This document shows, one piece after another, positions 1 to 9,049 of a stretch of DNA of 64,000 nucleotides; position 1 is the first letter of the stretch; each line of letters opens with the position of its first letter. The notes beneath the pieces are model-generated. The model ran no database searches, was not told the origin of the DNA, and saw only the letters and a program-made list of their open reading frames with translations. A program made the position numbers and the translations under genes. Source of the stretch: Leptolyngbyaceae cyanobacterium (GTDB lineage: Bacteria > Cyanobacteriota > Cyanobacteriia > Cyanobacteriales > Aerosakkonemataceae); the NCBI GenBank assembly GCA_036703985.1, contig DATNQN010000063.1, forward strand, positions 1 through 64,000, written 5' to 3'.

Positions 1-200
1 GGGTGGGGGGATGGGGGGATGGGGGGAAGATACTGTTGGTGAATTCGGAAAACCTAACCCCCCAGCCCCCTTCCCTACCCCCCTTTTTAAGGGGGGCAGG
101 GGGGATCGGGAAGGGGGAGCCTTTAAGCCCCTCTCCTTGCAGGGGAGGGGTTGGGGAGGGGTCAGCCCCCACAGGCAATTCGCCAACAGTATCAGTAAAT
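1..200. repeat. G-rich and palindromic intergenic repeats
   Basis: The first 27 bases are runs of six G separated by AT, a G-quadruplex-type pattern. From about 55 to 165 there are two palindromic blocks of the kind common in cyanobacterial intergenic DNA: CCCCCC runs facing GGGGGG runs around 75-105, and a second pair around 128-158 (CCCCTCTCC facing GGAGAGG-like arms). Open frames across this block translate to low-complexity Pro/Gly sequence and are not credible genes. No gene is seen in 1-279. Confidence 0.6.
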
Positions 201-279
201 GCTTTCGATGGCGTTGATGTGGATGAGATTTTTTTGGCGATCGCTTGTTCATATATAAAATAAAAAATTAGCAATTAAT

Positions 280-3207
280 TTAATTAGATTGATTAGATTG
301 ACAAAGATTTAAAGATTGGGGAATCCGCCCGGAAAAAGCGTTGCTAGCATTATAAGCAGTTAGCGTTACTTCACCTCGATCGCTAATCATCCAACCAGTA
401 GCAGGAGTAAATGATGGAGGATGAAAATTCTCCCTGCCCCCTGCCCCCAGATCCCTGCCTCCCACTTCCCCAGCAGGTAACTCACTCCAACTGAGGCGCA
501 CTTCATCATCACCCAAAGCTTCTCTTGGCGTAGCACTTAAACCGCCTCGTCCGGTGATGACAAATTCGCTGGTTGCCCCTTGCGTGCAGGGATTGTCAGC
601 AATCAGAGTAGTAGGATCGACTATGTTTTGGGGTAATGGTACTAAACCTTGCCCTGGATTAATACCAGAAGTGCTAAACGTTACCGTACCTTGCAAAGAA
701 GGGCCAGCGACTTGGGAAATGGCAGCGATGTCACTAGTGTTAAGGAGAGTGGTGGGACTAACTGGCAAATCAGCCAATTCCGTGTCTGTTAATTGTAAGC
801 GGTCTCGGATTTGTTCGCGGGTAATGTCGGTAGCACCAAAGATGTTACTCGCGTTGATATTAACGCGCCCTCCCGCGCCAGTCTTAGCATTGGCGGTGAT
901 ATCGCTATTTTCTTGGGGGAAAGCCAGTAAAATGTCGGTATTAATGTTAATTTGACCGCCATTAGAAGTACCTGCATCGGTGGTGATGCGACTACCTCGA
1001 CGCAGTTGGATGTTTTCTGCTTGCAGGTTAATATTTCCCCCACCGCCAGAACTAGTAGTGTTGGCTTGAATTTTACCGCCATTGTCGAGTGCGATCGTAT
1101 CTCCGACTACGGTTATGCTGCCCGCCTGTCCCCCCGTAACACTCAGAGCGTTGATTTTTCCACCATCTCGAACAATTAATCTATTGGTGTTCAAAGTTAA
1201 CGAACCGGCATTTGCTCGATCGCTGGGAGTGGGAGTACCGAATCTCCTGCCAGCGAAAGCTTGGATTTGGCTGACGATTTCACCATTATTCTTCGCACTG
1301 CCCCTCACTTCGATCTGCTGGGCATCAATGGTAATATTCCCGGCATTTCCTTGACCTATAAAAGAAGCGGTAGAAACCACTCCCCCATCCCGGACAAGTA
1401 GGTAAGGTGTAGAAATGCGAACTTCTCCACCATTGCTGCTAGTGTTGGTAGTAGCAGAAATACCGCTAGCAACTACTCCTCGACCTGGGATATTTCCAGA
1501 GATCTCGAACACTTCCACCGATTCGCTGGCTCGAACTGTCACGTTACCTCCTCTTCCTGCTTCTGTGGAAATTAAGGTAGAACCGATGAAGCTGCCACTG
1601 GAGGAATCTACAACCGCACCATCTCCAACAGTTAACCGCCCGGTGTCGATCGTAATATCCCCTGCCTTACCGTTACCGCGCAAGGCAGTTGTATTAATTA
1701 AAGTTGGTGAAAAAACCCCGTCAGGAGCCCTGAGTGCTTCTACCGATTCAGTAGCTTTAATGGTGATATTCCCCGAAGATCCTTGACCGAGAGTGAGAGT
1801 AGTCAGCACTGAGCCATCTCGCACGGTTAAGCTTCCCGTATCGATCGCGATATTCCCTCCATTTCCAGTGCTTCCCGCCAGCGTACCGCTATTGATTCCA
1901 GAACCAACAATATCGATATCATTGGCACGGAGGGTGATATTTCCACCATCTCCAGTACCCAATGCGGTACTTCCTACTCCTGCCCCATCACGCAATAATA
2001 AGCGTCCGGTTTCGATCCTTAAGTCTCCTGCTGTTCCCGCGCCACCCGCCGCAGTTACTAACACTAAGGATTCGGAAAATTGGATTGTTCCGTTAGCAAT
2101 TAGTTGATTGATAGACTGTTGTAAGCTGGCAGACCCCACGCCAGAAATTTCCACTGAGTCATTGGTGTTAATATCGATCGCGCCACCCGCCCCTTGAGCG
2201 AATGTAAAAGTGGAAATCTGCGCTCCTTCTGAAATCTGGAATGAATTAGCGCGAATACTAATGCCTCTACCATTCACATTTCCTTCAGTCAGCCCAAAAA
2301 TTGCCGAACTACCGCTAATATTGACGTGATTGCCCGCAATTTCTACTCTGCCACCACCCACACCACTGGTGTTAATCAGACTGCTATCAGTGATTTGAAT
2401 GTTGCCGAAATTTTGAATGTTGTCATAATTTAATGTCAGCCCAAATGGGGTGGGAGTGAAATTAACTAAACCTCCAGAAGCGACGCTACCCAGGAGAACT
2501 TGTCCGTTACTGGCAGTTAAAGTACCGTTATTTAGTTCGATATCGCCACCAATGAGAGCTAAAGTTCGACCGGAGTCTACAGCTAAACCAAGTTGATTGA
2601 AAATAGGGCCTAGAAAAAATACGAGGGGTGATGGTTGCGTTACGGAAGATCGATCGACGATCGCGCTTGGATTATCTCGAAATCGCAACCCGATCGGAAT
2701 ATTAATTGCTAGTAATGATGGCGCTTCTGGGTTAACCGCACTAAATTCAAATTCATCAAATACAATACCACTAGCAGTTGAAGCGAAAAACGAACCCCGT
2801 AAATCTAAGCGTGAATTCTGCCCGAAAACAATCCCATTGGGATTAATCAAAAATAAGTTGGCATTTCCCAAAACTCCCAAGGTTCCCAAAATATTAGAAG
2901 GATTTGTTCCGGTGACGCGAGTGAGAATGTTGGTAACGCCATCAGGATTGGAGAAATATGCTCCTCTTCCTTCATTGATATTAAATTCTTGGAAACTGTG
3001 AAATAAATTTGAGCCGCGAATTGCACCGCCATTAATGCGATCGCTCCTTACCCCATTAATTTCTACATCCTGAATTACTTGTGAATTTTCATTACCTAAA
3101 GTGCCGTCTGGAATAATTTGTGCTTGGGCTGGGTAAATGGCAGCTACCCCAATTAAAGCCATAGCACCTATTAAATTAATCGACAGCGATAAGTAGGAAG
3201 ATGCCAT
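280..3207 (-). CDS. Two-partner secretion exoprotein (TpsA, filamentous haemagglutinin N-terminal domain)
   Basis: This is a 975-residue secreted exoprotein predicted to cross the outer membrane through the TpsB pore encoded at 6764-8470. A Sec signal peptide ends at about residue 29 (motif AQA). It is followed by the TPS domain (about 30-165) with the conserved NPNGIVFG motif near residue 123. The rest is Gly/Asn/Thr-rich beta-helix repeats in which phrases like 'GNITI' and 'LTVRDG' recur. Near the C-terminus there is a Cys-containing 'NPC' segment, a GRGGL motif and an ATGW motif, shared with the neighbouring exoprotein. A repeat-derived Gly-rich linker precedes ATGW. It is third in a minus-strand operon after tpsB and a paralogue. 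The family assignment is firm. The role (adhesion, matrix or contact-dependent factor) is unknown. Confidence 0.9.
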   Translation of the reverse strand: MASSYLSLSINLIGAMALIGVAAIYPAQAQIIPDGTLGNENSQVIQDVEINGVRSDRINGGAIRGSNLFHSFQEFNINEGRGAYFSNPDGVTNILTRVTGTNPSNILGTLGVLGNANLFLINPNGIVFGQNSRLDLRGSFFASTASGIVFDEFEFSAVNPEAPSLLAINIPIGLRFRDNPSAIVDRSSVTQPSPLVFFLGPIFNQLGLAVDSGRTLALIGGDIELNNGTLTASNGQVLLGSVASGGLVNFTPTPFGLTLNYDNIQNFGNIQITDSSLINTSGVGGGRVEIAGNHVNISGSSAIFGLTEGNVNGRGISIRANSFQISEGAQISTFTFAQGAGGAIDINTNDSVEISGVGSASLQQSINQLIANGTIQFSESLVLVTAAGGAGTAGDLRIETGRLLLRDGAGVGSTALGTGDGGNITLRANDIDIVGSGINSGTLAGSTGNGGNIAIDTGSLTVRDGSVLTTLTLGQGSSGNITIKATESVEALRAPDGVFSPTLINTTALRGNGKAGDITIDTGRLTVGDGAVVDSSSGSFIGSTLISTEAGRGGNVTVRASESVEVFEISGNIPGRGVVASGISATTNTSSNGGEVRISTPYLLVRDGGVVSTASFIGQGNAGNITIDAQQIEVRGSAKNNGEIVSQIQAFAGRRFGTPTPSDRANAGSLTLNTNRLIVRDGGKINALSVTGGQAGSITVVGDTIALDNGGKIQANTTSSGGGGNINLQAENIQLRRGSRITTDAGTSNGGQININTDILLAFPQENSDITANAKTGAGGRVNINASNIFGATDITREQIRDRLQLTDTELADLPVSPTTLLNTSDIAAISQVAGPSLQGTVTFSTSGINPGQGLVPLPQNIVDPTTLIADNPCTQGATSEFVITGRGGLSATPREALGDDEVRLSWSELPAGEVGGRDLGAGGRENFHPPSFTPATGWMISDRGEVTLTAYNASNAFSGRIPQSLNLCQSNQSN
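423..477. repeat. C-rich repeat inserted in the exoprotein C-terminal linker
   Basis: Runs such as CCCTGCCCCC occur here on the plus strand, together with a GATGGAGGATGAA heptad-like tract at about 411-425. Translated on the minus strand they give a Gly/Arg-rich linker just upstream of the ATGW motif. The neighbouring exoprotein carries a different repeat at the same place. Confidence 0.5.
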
Positions 3208-3355
3208 TACCTTTTCCCCAGCTAAGTTAGGCTACTATTTATTAACCTAAAATCTATCTAATTTGTATATCTCTAATTTAACGATAAAACCTTCAATTCC
3301 TGTTGTTATTCACCCATTTCATCAGCCTAAACATCCAAATTAAATGTTTAGCTGC

Positions 3356-6300
3356 TTAATGAGAGCGACAAACAACTTGTGCCTGCCCAATACGCCGAGA
3401 AGAGTTATTCTCCGGATTCGGATTATAAGCTGTCAGGGTTACTTTACCTCGTTTGTCGATCGTCCATCCAGTAGCAGGAATAATTGATGAAGGATGAAGG
3501 ATGAAGGATGAAGGATGAAAATCCGTCCCCCTCTGTCCCACCTCTCCACTAGGTAACTCACTCCAACTAACTTGCACTCGATCGTCACCTAAAGGTTGGG
3601 CGGGATTAACAGGTAAGCCACCCCTACCCGTAATTACTAATTCACTTGTGGTTGTTTGTACGCAAGGGTTAGCAGCAATTAAGGCATCTGGGTCAACTAC
3701 GTTTTGAGGCAACTCTACCAATCCTTGGGCTGGGTTGATGCCAGCAGTGCTAAAAATTACCGGACCGCTCAGTTGCGACCCTGCTTGGGAAATGGCAGTG
3801 ATGTCGTTGGTGGAAAGGAAGACAGGATTTAAAGTAGTTTCTGGTGGAAGTAAATTTGCTAACTGTTCTCGCGAGAGGGCGGAAATACCGAAGATATTGG
3901 GAACGTTAATTTGGATGCGTCCCCCTGCACCTTCCACGGCATTGGCGGTGATATCGCTATTTTCCCCTGGAAAAGCCAGCAAAATGTCGCTGTTGATATT
4001 AATGTTGCCACCCGTGGCTGTAGCGGAGGCGTTGGTGGTGATGCGGCTGTGGCGGCGCAGTTGGATGTCGGTGGCGTTGAGAGTGATGTTACCTCTTTCT
4101 CCGGCGGCGGTTTCGGCGGTGATGATGGCTCGATCGCTTAAACCGATCGTATCGGCATCGATTTGCAGGTTGCCTGCCCCTTTTACTCCAGATTCGTCGC
4201 TGACTGTAATCGTCGCGCCATTTTCCACTTGTAAGCGAGGAGTTGCGATCGCTAAAGTTCCCCCCCGACCTGTCCCTACAATTCCGAATTCCGGTAATGC
4301 GACCACCCTAGCGTACAAACCGCTGGCAAATAAGGCATTGGCTGGGGCATCTGATAATAAAATGCTTTCGGTGGCTAGTACAGAAAGGTTTCCCGCATCT
4401 CCTTGTCCGAAGGTGGCAACTTCCACTTTTGCACCGCCAGTCACTTGTAAGCGATCGGTTTCGATCGACAAGTTCCCTCCCGTACCCCTACCAGTTGGCT
4501 CGACAGTGGCAAACAAACCACTGGAAAAAGGAAGAGTGGGTCTCGTACCGCGCAGTTCTATCTCCTCTGCTCGGATTATTACATTGGCCGAATTGCCCTG
4601 TCCTTGGGTACTAGAACCAATTTGGGCACCGTCTGTTACCAGCAATCGTTGAGTTTGAATCAGCAATTCATTACTATTACCGATCGCTGTCGGACCGACA
4701 CCAGTAGACAAAATACTAGGCAATCTATCGTTGGGAGAACTCCCCGACACCTCAACTGTTTGAGCTAGTACGGTTAATGAACCTGCATCTCCTTGTCCGT
4801 TCGTGCCAGCGATAATATGAGCACCACCCACCACCAGTAAGCGTTGGGTTTCTAAAGTTATATTGCCTCCTTTGCCGATCGCTTGCGGGGTAAGTTCGGC
4901 AAATAGGCCGCTGGGAAGGAGTTCGTTGGCTGAAGTACCGCGCAATTCAATTAGCTCAGTAGCTTTAACTATTAAATTACCCCCATTTCCTTGCCCCAAG
5001 ACACCCACACCAATCTGGGCACCATCTGTAACGAGCAAGCGTTCGGTTTCCAATCTTAAATTGCCTGCATTGCCGGTTCCTCCCTGGGCTACTTCGGAAA
5101 ACAAACCACTGGGAATTTGACCATCGGCAGTAGTTCCCGATACCTCAATTGTTTGGGCAAGCACGGTTAACGAACCTGCATCTGCTTGCCCATAAGTGCT
5201 ATTCGTAATAGCAGCACCCCCTGTTACCAGCAAGCGCGAGGTTTCGATCGTCAAGTCTCCTGCTCGACCGGTAGCTGGGAATTGGGTCAGGACAAGTAAT
5301 GCAGTGGGAGTAGCTCCGGGGACTGAGCCGCCTAATACTTCTACAGCCTCAGTCGCACGGACGGTTAAATTGCCTGCATCTCCTTGTCCAAAGGTGACCG
5401 CGCTAATCTGTGCGTCATCGGTTAATTGTAAACGTTTGGTTTCAATGGTGATATCGCCGCCGCTGCCTGTTGCTCCTGGTTGGACTTGGGTCAATATGAA
5501 GCTGGGAATGGGCGTACCGGGTACGGTTCCCGACAGTTCGATGGCTTCTGTTGCCCGTACTGTTAAGTTGCCACCAGTTCCCGCTCCCAAGGTGCTGGAG
5601 TCAATGATCGAGCCATTGGCGATCGCAATTTGCCTGCCTTGTAACTGCATTGCACCCCCACGTTCGCCGCGCGTGGTTACGGAAGCGGCTGGTGCAAGTC
5701 GAATATCTCTAAAATTACTAATGTCTGTATAGTCAAGACCAAACTCACTCAGGTTAACTAAACCGGAACTTGCCACGCTGCCCAGTTCGATTCGTCCGGC
5801 AGAAGCGGTTAAATTACCACCGATGAGAACTACGTCACCGCCTACTAAGGCGAGAGTGCGATCGGCATCTACCTGTAATCCTACGGGACGATTTCGGTAG
5901 TCAAAAGTACCCGTTTGCGGATCGACTGCCAGGAAATGTCCGGGCCCGTTTACCACAATACTGCCGGGATGATCTCGAAATCTCAAACCAAGGGGAATAT
6001 TTACTGTTAATAAAGGTGGTGCTTGCGGGTTAAGGGTACTAAATTCAAATTCATCAAATGCTATTCCACTGGCAGAAGATGCGAAAAATGAGCCTCGTAA
6101 ATCTAACCGAGCATTTGGCCCGAAAACAATGCCGTTGGGATTAATTAAAAATAAGTTAGCATTCCCCAATACTCCTAATGTTCCGAAAATATTAGAAGGA
6201 TTTGTACCTGTAATGCGAGTGAGAATATTGGTAATATTATGAGGATTGGAAAAGTAAGCGCCTCTTCCTTCTGGGATGTTGAATTCTTGAAAGCTGTGAA

Positions 6301-6514
6301 ATAAATTATTACCGCGAATCGCACCGCCATCTATGCGATCGCTATCTATATTGTTAATTTGGATATTAGGTATTACTTGTGAATTTTCATTGCCCAAAGT
6401 GGCATCAGGAATAATTTGTGCTGGTGCGGCGGAAGAGGCAGCTAACCAAATTAAGGTTGTAGTAGTGGATGTAAAAATTTTATGAAAAAAAGGCGATCGC
6501 TTGATTAACTTCAT
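3356..6514 (-). CDS. Two-partner secretion exoprotein, paralogue of the 280-3207 gene
   Basis: A 1052-residue TpsA protein. The signal peptide ends near APA (about residue 33). The TPS domain follows, with the same 'IIPD.TLGNENSQVI' opening and NPNGIVFG motif as the downstream paralogue, so the two arose by tandem duplication. The body is a run of degenerate beta-helix repeats of about 60 residues (EVSG, RLLVTDGA, GQGDAG and variants). The C-terminus shares the NPC, GRGGL, LSWSELP-like and ATGW elements with the paralogue. It starts 249 bp downstream of tpsB and ends 148 bp before the next exoprotein, so all three are probably one operon. Five tandem copies of a 7-bp unit lie inside the coding sequence at 3486-3520, where they encode an HPSSFIL-type linker. 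The ligand or target is unknown. Confidence 0.9.
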   Translation of the reverse strand: MKLIKRSPFFHKIFTSTTTTLIWLAASSAAPAQIIPDATLGNENSQVIPNIQINNIDSDRIDGGAIRGNNLFHSFQEFNIPEGRGAYFSNPHNITNILTRITGTNPSNIFGTLGVLGNANLFLINPNGIVFGPNARLDLRGSFFASSASGIAFDEFEFSTLNPQAPPLLTVNIPLGLRFRDHPGSIVVNGPGHFLAVDPQTGTFDYRNRPVGLQVDADRTLALVGGDVVLIGGNLTASAGRIELGSVASSGLVNLSEFGLDYTDISNFRDIRLAPAASVTTRGERGGAMQLQGRQIAIANGSIIDSSTLGAGTGGNLTVRATEAIELSGTVPGTPIPSFILTQVQPGATGSGGDITIETKRLQLTDDAQISAVTFGQGDAGNLTVRATEAVEVLGGSVPGATPTALLVLTQFPATGRAGDLTIETSRLLVTGGAAITNSTYGQADAGSLTVLAQTIEVSGTTADGQIPSGLFSEVAQGGTGNAGNLRLETERLLVTDGAQIGVGVLGQGNGGNLIVKATELIELRGTSANELLPSGLFAELTPQAIGKGGNITLETQRLLVVGGAHIIAGTNGQGDAGSLTVLAQTVEVSGSSPNDRLPSILSTGVGPTAIGNSNELLIQTQRLLVTDGAQIGSSTQGQGNSANVIIRAEEIELRGTRPTLPFSSGLFATVEPTGRGTGGNLSIETDRLQVTGGAKVEVATFGQGDAGNLSVLATESILLSDAPANALFASGLYARVVALPEFGIVGTGRGGTLAIATPRLQVENGATITVSDESGVKGAGNLQIDADTIGLSDRAIITAETAAGERGNITLNATDIQLRRHSRITTNASATATGGNININSDILLAFPGENSDITANAVEGAGGRIQINVPNIFGISALSREQLANLLPPETTLNPVFLSTNDITAISQAGSQLSGPVIFSTAGINPAQGLVELPQNVVDPDALIAANPCVQTTTSELVITGRGGLPVNPAQPLGDDRVQVSWSELPSGEVGQRGTDFHPSSFILHPSSIIPATGWTIDKRGKVTLTAYNPNPENNSSRRIGQAQVVCRSH
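3486..3520. repeat. 7-bp tandem repeat (GATGAAG x5) inside an exoprotein gene
   Basis: Four exact GATGAAG units and one GATGAAA unit lie head to tail. Read on the minus strand they encode the HPSSFIL linker before the C-terminal ATGW motif. Because 7 is not a multiple of 3, gain or loss of one unit would shift the frame of roughly the last 40 residues. The same heptad (TTCATCC on the other strand) recurs in intergenic DNA at about 42658, 47621, 51720 and 53567. Confidence 0.85.
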
Positions 6515-6763
6515 AACATTTTTTCTTTTATATCAATAACATAATTTTCTAATGGTTGCACGGCTTGCTCGGATTCTTCATTTTCTCTGCGTCTTCTGTG
6601 TCTGGATCGGTTCATTATAAAGGGAGTTTTTCACCCAGATTTGCTATCATATCACGTTCGGTTTTACCTGAAAAAATCACTCTCTTATCTGCGTTTATCT
6701 GCGGTCAAAATTTAAAGCTTAACTCTTACAGTAATGATATAAACCCATTACTAGATCGGATTT

Positions 6764-8470
6764 CTAGAAAGGATTGTACCGAATTTGGAAATAAAAGCCT
6801 TTTTCTTGCAATGTTCGATCGCCCGAATCTACATCAATTAAGGGAATGCCATAATCTATGCGTGCTGAAAAATCATCGCCCATTTGCCAAAGCAACCCTA
6901 AACCTATGCCAGCTAAGGTATTTTTATCTAAAGGAGTGCGATCGCGATTATTCCAACCAACGCCAAAATCGACGAATGGGGCAACTTGTAAAACACCGGA
7001 CAAGTTTCGTACCCTGAGAATCGGAATGCGTGCTTCTAATGAGAAAAATACGCCGTTGTCCGTCAGCAGGATATCTTGGCGATAACCGCGCACGCTGCGG
7101 AGCCCGCCCAATCCAATTTGTTCTAACGATACTAGGGAATCGGGGGTTAGTTGGGCGTCGGCACGAAAGAGTAATAATGTTTGTGGGGCTAACTGGCGCA
7201 CGTATTGGGCTTGTCCCCGCCATGCAAAAAAGCGTCCGTCTGGTGCTTCTTCGTTAATTGTGGCATCGAAAAGGTCTAAACCGAGGCTGAATTGCGATCG
7301 CGCGGCAAATACTTCTTTTGGGTTACGCTGTACGTAATCTTGGAAAAAGCGCACGGCGGAAATTCTGGTTCTTCCTTCTTCATCTGCACCTGCTGCTAAG
7401 GGAAATGGTTCTTCTTGGATAAAAGTTTGACTTTGTTGGTGGGATGCAGTTACCCCCAAGGCAAATTCTCGCGTTGGTTTTAAAATCAGGGGTTGGCGGA
7501 AACTGACATTGAGGTAGAGGGATTTTCCTTCTATATCTATGCGATCGAATGGTGGTTCGATCACTTCGGTTTCCGTATAACTAGCACCTAATCCGATCGT
7601 ACCGTTGCGAGAATTAATCGGTATGGTGTAGTTAACGTCGTAGTCATGGCTACCATCGGTGTTGGCGTAGGAAAGTTCGATCGCATCTCCCAAACCGGTT
7701 AAATTTCTTTCTCTGATGCGAATACCGCGCCGAAAACTCCCGACACTCGGAGATCTTTCGTTATCGAGAACGATTTCCGTATCAAAGGTGTCTGCTTCGT
7801 TAATTCGGACTTCTAATCGGCTTGATGATGGAATTACTCCCGGTTGAAGTTCGGCTGAGATACTTTCGATTAACGGATCGAGTTGTAGTAATTGGAGTGC
7901 TTCCAATAAGCGATCGCGATTGAGGGGGGGTTTGGTGGCGATGGCTAAACGCGATCGAACGTAAGCGGAATTTAAGCGGCGATTACCCGTAATTCGGATT
8001 TCTGCCAAACCACCTTCTACGATTTGCACTCTTACAACTGCCCGATCTTGGGGAAAACTTTGGTTAGCTGGAATCACCGCTCCTGAATTAATATAACCAG
8101 CTTCTACATATTTTTGGGTAATCGCTGATTCCACTTGTAGCAGTTCGGCAAAAGTAATGGGTTTACCGATGAAAGGTTGGGTAACTGCTGTTAAAGTTTC
8201 GTCGCTAAAAGCTGTATTTCCCTCAAATTCAAACCGTTCTACTACGATCGTTTGAGAACTTTCCGGTACGGGTGCGGGTTGTACTGGCGTAGATTGAGAC
8301 GGTTCTAGGGGATTTGGTTGGGGAACGGGTAGGTTAGGTACTGGTAACTCAGGTTCTCTAGGGATAATCGGATTGGGAGGAGATTGCGCTAACAGTTTAA
8401 ATGGGTTTCCTACCATTATCAAAATAACTGATACTCTTAGCCAAAATTGCCAATAAAATTTGCACAGCAC
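6764..8470 (-). CDS. TpsB outer-membrane transporter, ShlB/FhaC/HecB family
   Basis: A 568-residue polypeptide-transport protein of the Omp85 superfamily that would secrete the TPS exoproteins. A signal peptide (about 1-29) is followed by a Pro-rich linker (about 30-70) and two POTRA-like domains. POTRA 1 starts near 'VERFEFEGNTAF' at about residue 76, and POTRA 2 follows after 'VVRVQIVEGGLAEIRITGN'. The remainder is a 16-strand-type beta-barrel containing the GLGGLRSVRGY motif, which corresponds to the conserved VRGY/F element of loop L6. The C-terminus ends in an aromatic residue (RYNPF), as expected for barrel assembly. Its length is typical of the family (550-600). It is the first gene of the operon and the two exoproteins follow. 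The third exoprotein at 53832 has no transporter beside it and may also use this pore. Confidence 0.93.
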   Translation of the reverse strand: MLCKFYWQFWLRVSVILIMVGNPFKLLAQSPPNPIIPREPELPVPNLPVPQPNPLEPSQSTPVQPAPVPESSQTIVVERFEFEGNTAFSDETLTAVTQPFIGKPITFAELLQVESAITQKYVEAGYINSGAVIPANQSFPQDRAVVRVQIVEGGLAEIRITGNRRLNSAYVRSRLAIATKPPLNRDRLLEALQLLQLDPLIESISAELQPGVIPSSSRLEVRINEADTFDTEIVLDNERSPSVGSFRRGIRIRERNLTGLGDAIELSYANTDGSHDYDVNYTIPINSRNGTIGLGASYTETEVIEPPFDRIDIEGKSLYLNVSFRQPLILKPTREFALGVTASHQQSQTFIQEEPFPLAAGADEEGRTRISAVRFFQDYVQRNPKEVFAARSQFSLGLDLFDATINEEAPDGRFFAWRGQAQYVRQLAPQTLLLFRADAQLTPDSLVSLEQIGLGGLRSVRGYRQDILLTDNGVFFSLEARIPILRVRNLSGVLQVAPFVDFGVGWNNRDRTPLDKNTLAGIGLGLLWQMGDDFSARIDYGIPLIDVDSGDRTLQEKGFYFQIRYNPF

Positions 8471-9049
8471 GATCGGGTTTTCTCCCGCCTCTTGTTCTTT
8501 GATAAAGTTATTTTAATTTAGGTTGATAGCCTATAAGATTAACAGCCTGAACAATATTATCAATTTAGCAGAGAAGTCGATCGTATTTTTGCTCTCTTAG
8601 TTATCAAAATACTTTTCCTACTTTTCGGACTTTTTCATTAAAAATAACTTTATTTATGATTAGTGAATCTTTATATAGATACTTGGTTTAAATAGCTACC
8701 AATCTGGCATCGAAACAAAAAAACATTTTTTATGGTTCAGGAGCCAGAATTGATGATTTAGATGTATTCACTTCCTGAATGTTGAAAAATGATTGATACA
8801 GAGTGGGTAGGGGCGGGTTTAGCCGAAATATTTGAACTCTCATCCATAAGATTAAAAGCAAAACCCGCCCCTACATTATAAAGATAGCCGTTTTAATTTG
8901 AAATTAATCGCGTAAAAAAGCAGAGCGATTTTAAATTTTTGATTTTAAATTTAATAATTACGCCCCTTTATTTGGATATTTTTAATGTTGCGATCGAATT
9001 GCCAATCTCCCCATCGTCGATTTTTTGCTCGTTCAGACAGGGTGAAGAT
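8471..9049. other. Intergenic region upstream of the TPS operon
   Basis: This 579-bp AT-rich stretch should hold the promoter of the minus-strand TPS operon (near 8480-8700) and the end of the HTH-AAA gene. The only structured element is an inverted repeat at 8807-8874. A short frame across that repeat is not believed to be a gene. Confidence 0.5.
8807..8874. repeat. Inverted repeat with 14-bp perfect arms
   Basis: GTAGGGGCGGGTTT at 8807-8820 is matched by its exact reverse complement at 8861-8874, with a 40-base interior. This is the layout of small non-autonomous palindromic repeats in cyanobacteria. It could also fold in RNA as a transcription end for the HTH-AAA gene (minus strand, ends 9050). 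Confidence 0.75.

Noticed and set aside
3-263. Two overlapping frames at the window start
   Set aside because: They translate G-tract and palindromic repeats into low-complexity sequence. No homology-like features.
3735-4652. 305-codon plus-strand frame antisense to an exoprotein
   Set aside because: It is the shadow of a biased, repetitive Gly/Asn/Thr-rich gene. The product is Pro/Ser/Val-rich low complexity, with no ribosome-binding site and no recognisable domain.
6556-7017. 153-codon plus-strand frame over the end of tpsB
   Set aside because: It overlaps the well-supported tpsB barrel on the other strand and has no family-like text.
8791-8884. Short plus-strand frame across the inverted repeat at 8807-8874
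   Set aside because: The codons are almost all repeat sequence. Such frames recur wherever this repeat type inserts.
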